Of a stretch of 10,348 nt of DNA, positions 5,484 to 10,348 are shown in pieces (positions within the stretch are counted from its first letter, which is position 1; each line of letters opens with the position of its first letter). Origin of the DNA: Lentimicrobium sp. (lineage in GTDB: Bacteria > Bacteroidota > Bacteroidia > Bacteroidales > Lentimicrobiaceae); assembly GCA_013336205.1 (NCBI GenBank), contig JAAXUD010000053.1, positions 1 through 10,348 on the forward strand. The letters are read 5' to 3'. The position numbers were made by a program, and so were the translations under genes. The notes below the pieces were generated by a model. That model saw nothing but the letters and a program-made list of their open reading frames with translations, was not told the DNA's origin and did no database searches.

Positions 5484-8400
5484 ATGGTACTCAATCCAAT
5501 TCTTAAGTTTTTTCGCGACATCGAGGTTTTTAATCAGGATAAGGATTTCATCCGTTACCGGGAATCCAATCTCCGAAGCACTTTTGCCCTTGTGACGCTA
5601 TTAATGGTTAGTGTCCTTGTAATCTTTCACCTGGCTGATATTGTCCTTGAAAAACCGATGGCTGGACTTTTATTTAAGATCAGGGCATCCGCTTCGTTTA
5701 TATTGCTTCTTAACCTGACACTTTCGCTTTCCACACGTTATCATTACAGGCGAAAAATATATACCCTGACTGGATTCTACATTGGGATAGCCGCCAGCGC
5801 ATTGATTTCAAATTATGCCGGACCTGATGCAAACTGGTATTGGGGTGCACCAGCCTTTCTGCTGTTGATCTGGTTTGCCTTTATCCCTTTCAGGTTTTCA
5901 GGCCAGGTCATACACGGCTTTTTATTTTTGATAGTCTATGCCGCGATCTTGTGGTCTCTGGGCAACAGTAATGCTGAATTAAGATATTTTGCCGGAACCG
6001 GATTATTGTTAACCGGATTTTTCGTGTTTGGGGTGCTTCTGTCTTTCGTGAGTAACCAGTCTGCCGCTACAGTTTTTGCAGCCCGGAAAGGTGCCCGAAT
6101 CAGTGATGACAGGTACCGCATTCTTACCGAGCATATGCAGGATGTGGTCTGGTCTCTTGATATGCGCACTTTCAGGTTTTCGTTTGTAAGTCCATCTGTT
6201 GAACGCCTGCGAGGTTTTACAGCCGAAGAAGTGATGCGCATGCCTTTTGAGGCTTCTTTTACAAAGGAAAGCGCTGTAAGGGTTAAAGAGATGCTCGGTA
6301 ATGTTGTGCGCGACTTCAAAGAAGGGAAAGATGTTACCTCATTTGCAGTTGGAGAACTGGAGCAAATCTGCCGGAATGGTTCAACTGTATGGATTGAGGT
6401 TGCCGCTACCTTAATTGCTGATGAATCAGGAGAGTTGGCTGAGATGTTGGGTGTTTCGCGAAATATTACCACACGGCGTAAGGCAGAACAGGCATTGAGG
6501 GAATCAGAAGAAAAGTACAGGACTTTGATCAGTCAGGCCAACGATGGGATTTTTATTACCCAGGATGGTACTTTCCGTTTTGTGAACAAGGCTTTCAGTG
6601 ATATTACCGAATACTCTCCGGCCGAATTGATTGGAAAACCGTTTATTGATCTCATTTCAGAGGATAAAAGACCTGAACTGGCCGAAATGCACAGGCGGCG
6701 GATGGCGGGTGAAAAAGTACCATCGATATATTCAACCATTGGTATTTCAAAATCAGGGCGCAGGGTTAACCTGGAATTCAATAGCAATACCATCGAATTT
6801 GAAGGGCGGCCGGCATCTTTTGTTATTATGCGCGACAATACTGAGCAGGTACTTGCAGCTGCCCTTATCCGCGAAAGCGAAGAGAAATACCGCTCTTTGG
6901 TTGAGCGGGCTAACGATGGTATAGTCATTCTTCAGGACGGCTACGTGAAATTTATTAACCAGATGATGGCCCATATTCTTGGTTACAACGTAAATGAAAT
7001 TGTTAATACGTCGTTTCTAAACTATATTTCACCTGCTGAAAAAGAGAAAATTGTTGAATTTTATCGCAAACGTCAGGCCGGAGAAATGGTTCCTCCGATA
7101 TATGAGTCGGTATTGGTTCGTAAAGACGGGACACTGACTCCGGTCGAATTTAACAATGGGATTATCACCTATAATGGCCGGATTGCCACTCAGACTTATA
7201 TCCGTGATATTACCGAGCGTAAAGCTGCCGAAAAGGCCCTGGTCGAGAGTGAACAACGTTATGCCTTGGCCGTTGAAGGGGTGAATGAGGGTATTTTTGA
7301 CTGGAATCTCGAGACAAATCAGGTGTATTTTTCCAATAATTATAAAGCAATTCTGGGCCTTTCGCCTGAGGAAATGCGCAATGAGTTGCCTGAGTGGGAA
7401 TCGCGTATTCATCCCGATGATAAAGAAAGGGTTTTACAGGCTAATCGTGACTATCTGGACGGACGCACTACTGTATATAACCCGGAATACCGCCTCAGGC
7501 ACAGCAATGGTGATTACCGTTGGATTCTTTCCCGCGGCGTTTGTTTGCGCGATAGCAATGGCAAGGCTTATCGTATGGCCGGCTCACACATGGATATAAC
7601 CGAACGCCGCAAATCGGATGAGAAAATCCGCGAAAGCGAAGCCCGGTACCGAAGCATATTTAATACAGCTGCCGATGCTATTTTTCTGATTGATAAGGAA
7701 AGCGGGGCCATTGTGGATGTAAATCAGCCTGCAAGCAGGATCTATGGCTATTCAACAGAAGAATTACGTTCGTTCAGGGTTGATCAACTGACCACTGAAT
7801 CTGAAGATATTCTGGAGATTCTTCATCCGGGCAACAGATTTCATTATGTGCCAATGCGTAAATCGCTGACAAAGGTAGGCAAAGTCGTACTGGTAGAGAT
7901 TTCGGCAAGTTATTTTGAGATGGGCGGCAAACCTTATGTTTTGGCAATGGTTCACGACATCACACAACGTAAGAAAGCAGAAGAAGCCTTGCGTGAAAGT
8001 GAAATCAAATTCCGGGAGATTACCGACCTGTTGCCACAACTTATCTATGAGCTGGACAATGACGGGTATATTACTTTTCTTAACAGGACAGGTAAAGAGA
8101 TGTTCGGCATTACTGAAGCCGGAATCCGGAAAGGACTGCATGCTTCTATACTTGTTGTGCCGGAGCAGAGAGACCGGCTGAAGCGCAACTTCACAGAAGT
8201 TATGAGCCTGCACTATGGTGAAATTGAAAATGAATACAGGGGCTTGCGCAGCGATGGCAGTGAATTCCCTATCCTGATCTATGGTTCGGCTGTGCTGCGG
8301 GATGGTAAGGTTACCGGTAACCGTGGTATTGTCATAGATATTACTGACCGTAAGAATGCAGAAGAAGAATTGCGCAGGGTTAATGAGCGGCTTACCTTGC

Positions 8401-9422
8401 ATTTCAGGCAAACACCACTGGCCTATATCGAATGGAATGAAAATCTGGAAGTTACTGACTGGAATCCGGCTGCAGAAAGTATTTTTGGTTTCCGGAAAGA
8501 AGAAGTTCTGGGTAAACATGCCTTTAATCTTATTGTGCCTGTAAAAGTTCAGTCTGAGATTATCCGACTTTCAGAAAGCATCCTGAACCAGACCGGCGGG
8601 CAGCGTAATACCAACGAAAATATAACAAAAAGTGGTCATCCCATAATCTGTAACTGGTACAACACCCCATTAAAGGATCCATCCGGTAAGGTAATCGGCC
8701 TGGCATCACTGGTACAGGATATAACCGAACAAAAAAAACTGGAAGCCGAACTCGAGAAGTATGTAACTGTGCTTGAAAGGAATTATTCAGAATCAAAAAT
8801 AAAAGTACAAACCTATTCTCTTGAATTGGAAACCCGTAAAAGTGAATTGCTTAAGCTGCAAAAAGAGAACCTGCAGTCACAATTCGAAATGTTACGCAGC
8901 CAGGTTAATCCACATTTCCTGTTCAACAGCCTGAATGTGCTTACTTCGCTGATAAAGATAGAACCCGATCTGGCTGAGCAATTTACGATCCGCTTGTCGA
9001 TGGTTTACCGGTATGTGCTTGAGAACAAGGAGAAAGACCTGGTAAATCTTGAAACGGAGCTTGATTTTCTGAAAGCGTATACTTTCCTGCTGGATATTCG
9101 TTTTTCAGGTAAAATGAAGGTAATTATAAATCTGACAGCTGATAAGCTTCAGATGAAGGTGGTGCCGCTGGCGCTTCAGTTGCTGATTGAAAATGCAATT
9201 AAACACAATACATTCTCTAAAAAACAACCACTGCAGGTTAATGTGTTCAGCGAAGATGAATACCTGGTAATTGAAAATAACCTTCAAACACGCGAAACAC
9301 ATGTTCAGTCCACCGGAGTTGGCCTCAACAATATCGCAAGCCGGTATGCTTTTTTTACAGAAAGGAAAACAATATCAGGCATTGAAGGGAATAAGTTTAT
9401 AGTGAAGATACCGTTGCTTTAG
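5484..9422 (+). CDS. Membrane sensor histidine kinase: 6 TM helices, 7 PAS domains, LytS-type kinase core
   Basis: This 1312-residue inner-membrane sensor kinase is predicted to autophosphorylate and pass phosphate to the LytTR regulator encoded 70 bases downstream. Six hydrophobic helices lie near residues 33-55, 64-83, 92-111, 119-138, 141-160 and 167-189, with no large periplasmic domain. Seven PAS units follow, starting near 207, 343, 466, 590, 719, 840 and 967. Most begin with an SEEKYR-like helix and end in a DITERK-like motif (PAS1 NITTRRK, PAS2 DNTEQ, PAS3 DITERK, PAS4 DITERRK, PAS5 DITQRKK, PAS6 DITDRK, PAS7 DITEQKK). PAS4 has the YRWILSRG PAS_3-type core. A coiled coil spans about 1087-1137. 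The kinase core is of the LytS/YehU (His_kinase) type: QVNPHFLFNSLN (1140-1151) with the phospho-acceptor H1144, the ATP-binding N-box LLIENAIKHN (1232-1241, N1237), and the G-box GVGLNNI (1278-1284). The PAS number is high for the family. Ligands are unknown; no heme or flavin motif can be claimed. Confidence 0.94.
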   Translation: MVLNPILKFFRDIEVFNQDKDFIRYRESNLRSTFALVTLLMVSVLVIFHLADIVLEKPMAGLLFKIRASASFILLLNLTLSLSTRYHYRRKIYTLTGFYIGIAASALISNYAGPDANWYWGAPAFLLLIWFAFIPFRFSGQVIHGFLFLIVYAAILWSLGNSNAELRYFAGTGLLLTGFFVFGVLLSFVSNQSAATVFAARKGARISDDRYRILTEHMQDVVWSLDMRTFRFSFVSPSVERLRGFTAEEVMRMPFEASFTKESAVRVKEMLGNVVRDFKEGKDVTSFAVGELEQICRNGSTVWIEVAATLIADESGELAEMLGVSRNITTRRKAEQALRESEEKYRTLISQANDGIFITQDGTFRFVNKAFSDITEYSPAELIGKPFIDLISEDKRPELAEMHRRRMAGEKVPSIYSTIGISKSGRRVNLEFNSNTIEFEGRPASFVIMRDNTEQVLAAALIRESEEKYRSLVERANDGIVILQDGYVKFINQMMAHILGYNVNEIVNTSFLNYISPAEKEKIVEFYRKRQAGEMVPPIYESVLVRKDGTLTPVEFNNGIITYNGRIATQTYIRDITERKAAEKALVESEQRYALAVEGVNEGIFDWNLETNQVYFSNNYKAILGLSPEEMRNELPEWESRIHPDDKERVLQANRDYLDGRTTVYNPEYRLRHSNGDYRWILSRGVCLRDSNGKAYRMAGSHMDITERRKSDEKIRESEARYRSIFNTAADAIFLIDKESGAIVDVNQPASRIYGYSTEELRSFRVDQLTTESEDILEILHPGNRFHYVPMRKSLTKVGKVVLVEISASYFEMGGKPYVLAMVHDITQRKKAEEALRESEIKFREITDLLPQLIYELDNDGYITFLNRTGKEMFGITEAGIRKGLHASILVVPEQRDRLKRNFTEVMSLHYGEIENEYRGLRSDGSEFPILIYGSAVLRDGKVTGNRGIVIDITDRKNAEEELRRVNERLTLHFRQTPLAYIEWNENLEVTDWNPAAESIFGFRKEEVLGKHAFNLIVPVKVQSEIIRLSESILNQTGGQRNTNENITKSGHPIICNWYNTPLKDPSGKVIGLASLVQDITEQKKLEAELEKYVTVLERNYSESKIKVQTYSLELETRKSELLKLQKENLQSQFEMLRSQVNPHFLFNSLNVLTSLIKIEPDLAEQFTIRLSMVYRYVLENKEKDLVNLETELDFLKAYTFLLDIRFSGKMKVIINLTADKLQMKVVPLALQLLIENAIKHNTFSKKQPLQVNVFSEDEYLVIENNLQTRETHVQSTGVGLNNIASRYAFFTERKTISGIEGNKFIVKIPLL

Positions 9423-9431
9423 ATCAGGGCA

Positions 9432-9439
9432 TAGTTTTG
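9432..9439 (+). promoter_or_regulatory. Possible internal promoter for the response regulator
   Basis: TAGTTTTG matches TAnnTTTG exactly, 9 bases after the kinase stop and 53 bases before the regulator ATG. TTG at 9414-9416 could be a -33 element, but the 15-base gap is shorter than usual. The regulator may thus have both read-through and its own transcription. An 8-base motif with four fixed T/G positions occurs by chance, so this is moderate evidence. Confidence 0.35.
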
Positions 9440-9455
9440 CCAACTGCCAACTGCC
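9439..9455 (+). repeat. Short tandem repeat GCCAACT x2.4
   Basis: GCCAACT (9439-9445) is repeated exactly at 9446-9452 and a third copy begins with GCC (9453-9455). It lies in the 70-base gap between kinase and regulator. Similar AACTGCCAACTGCC strings are familiar, from memory, as filler-like tandem repeats between Bacteroidota genes and may vary in copy number between strains. Confidence 0.6.
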
Positions 9456-9492
9456 TTTTGATTCATTAACCTGTCAACCAAAAACCTGAAAA

Positions 9493-10245
9493 ATGAAAGT
9501 TGTTATCATCGAAGACGAAGAACTGGCTGCCCGCCGGCTGGAAAGTCTGATTAAGGAATGTGCTCCTGACACTGAAGTAATTGCCAAACTTGAGTCGGTA
9601 GAAGATGCCATTGAGTGGTTTCTAAGCCATGCCTCCCCTGATCTTATTTTTTTGGATATTCACCTGGAGGACGATTTGAGTTTTACCATTTTTGAAAAGG
9701 TAAAAGTCACCTCGCCAATAATTTTCACCACCGCTTATGATGAATATGCCATCAGGGCATTTAAAATGAAAAGCATTGATTATCTGCTGAAGCCAATTGT
9801 AAAGGAAGAATTAGCGCATAGTCTTGAAAAATACCGGGAGTTTACTTCCGCCCGCACACAACCAGATATGGAAGCAATTTTCCGTATGATAACCTCCGGG
9901 GTGCCCGCTTACAAAGAGCGCTTCTCAGTTACTATTGGCCAGAAAATCAAGAGCTTTGCCACCAGTGAAATATCATGGTTTTATTCCGAAGAAGGCATAA
10001 CTTTTATGGTTCTTAATGATAATCATCAATATCCGGTTGATTTCAGCCTCGATGATTTGAATTCACAATTAAATCCCAAAGAGTTTTTCAGAATTAACCG
10101 GCAGTTTCTGGTTAAATTGGATTCGATTAAAAATGTTCATATCTATCCGAAAAGCCGCCTCAAACTGGAACTTGTTCCACATGCCGATAAAGAGGTTTTT
10201 GTGAGTCGTGATAAAGTGACAAGGTTTAAGGAATGGCTGGGGTAG
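9493..10245 (+). CDS. LytTR-family response regulator (receiver + LytTR DNA-binding domain)
   Basis: This 250-residue cytoplasmic transcription regulator is the probable partner of the LytS-type kinase just upstream. The receiver domain (1-117) has the acidic pocket E7/D8, the phospho-acceptor D55 in LIFLDIHLEDD, the conserved Thr in IIFTTAYDEYAIRAF (76-90), and the Lys-Pro pair K100-P101 in DYLLKPI. The LytTR output domain covers about 142-248, with ERFSVTIGQKIKSFATSEI (142-160), FYSEEGITFM, FFRINRQFLVKLDSI (198-212) and VSRDKVTRFKEWLG at the end. In this family LytTR binds imperfect direct repeats upstream of target genes. The length and architecture are standard (AgrA/LytR/YehT type). Target genes cannot be inferred; no convincing paired LytTR site was identified in the window by eye. 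The start ATG at 9493 places the first beta-strand (KVVIIEDEE) correctly. Confidence 0.95.
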   Translation: MKVVIIEDEELAARRLESLIKECAPDTEVIAKLESVEDAIEWFLSHASPDLIFLDIHLEDDLSFTIFEKVKVTSPIIFTTAYDEYAIRAFKMKSIDYLLKPIVKEELAHSLEKYREFTSARTQPDMEAIFRMITSGVPAYKERFSVTIGQKIKSFATSEISWFYSEEGITFMVLNDNHQYPVDFSLDDLNSQLNPKEFFRINRQFLVKLDSIKNVHIYPKSRLKLELVPHADKEVFVSRDKVTRFKEWLG

Positions 10246-10272
10246 GAGCATAGAGCTCAGGGCACAGGGCTG

Positions 10273-10345
10273 GTGGCTGAGTGTTTTTCGAAATCAGAGA
10301 TGATCTGGAGTAGAATTTTGTTTTCGAAAAATGTATCGAAGCCAC
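10273..10345. repeat. Nested inverted repeat downstream of the response regulator
   Basis: Outer arms GTGGCT (10273-10278) and AGCCAC (10340-10345) enclose inner arms TTTTCGAAA (10285-10293) and TTTCGAAAA (10322-10330), with a centre of about 28 bases. The flanking text GTGGCTGAG...TCGAAGCCAC resembles the two halves of the short palindromic elements common between Bacteroidota genes, here split by about 60 bases. The remaining bases 10246-10272, with repeated GAGCATAGAGC and AGGGCACAGGGC-like words, have no gene. The window ends three bases later, so the full element cannot be seen. Confidence 0.45.
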
Positions 10346-10348
10346 AGG

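Noticed and set aside
5936..6472. Minus-strand open frame of 178 codons antisense to the first PAS domain
   Set aside because: The translation is Ser/Thr/Arg-rich with no motif, and the plus strand here encodes a clear membrane-PAS junction.
7764..8519. Long open frame of 251 codons on the minus strand inside the kinase gene
   Set aside because: It lies fully antisense to strongly conserved PAS domains of the kinase, and its translation is Phe/His/Gln-rich without a recognisable domain, as expected for an antisense shadow.

Overview
The window looks like chromosomal DNA of a member of the Bacteroidota, probably Bacteroidales-like. Four observations support this. The first gene ends in a type IX secretion (T9SS) C-terminal sorting domain. 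Several intergenic regions carry the Bacteroidota promoter motif TAnnTTTG at a sensible distance from a start codon. Shine-Dalgarno sequences are generally absent. The signalling pair at the right end is a LytS-type kinase with a LytTR regulator, a combination common in this phylum. I cannot name the genus from the sequence.

Layout, left to right. Positions 1-684 hold the 3' end of a secreted protein (Omp28-like tail, bacterial Ig-like domain, T9SS sorting domain), followed by a clear intrinsic terminator (716-751). On the minus strand, 864-2123 encodes a 12-helix MFS exporter with a TTG start. Positions 2124-2617 are a non-coding divergent region with a promoter at each end and GC-rich inverted repeats in the middle. 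Positions 2618-3268 encode a small outer-membrane beta-barrel protein; the promoter shows that its start is 2618 and not the upstream in-frame ATG. Two tandem, 6-nt-spaced class I methyltransferase-fold genes follow (3373-3978 and 3985-4800), both with an altered SAM-binding motif I. Next is a GNAT acetyltransferase (4857-5393).

The right half is a two-component system. A 1312-residue membrane sensor kinase (six predicted helices, seven PAS domains, a coiled coil, and a LytS-type His-kinase/ATPase) at 5484-9422 is followed by its likely partner, a LytTR response regulator, at 9493-10245. The intergenic DNA around the regulator contains short repeats of a degenerate, filler-like kind.

The genes do not form one obvious pathway. 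The kinase and regulator very likely work together, and the two methyltransferase-like genes are probably co-transcribed. I see no CRISPR array, transposase, integrase, tRNA or rRNA, and no strong evidence of a new defence or biosynthetic system. The points most worth checking are the paired methyltransferase-like proteins with degraded motif I, the seven-PAS LytS-type kinase with its near-duplicate PAS2/PAS3, and the unexplained inverted repeats at 2375-2468 and 10273-10345.
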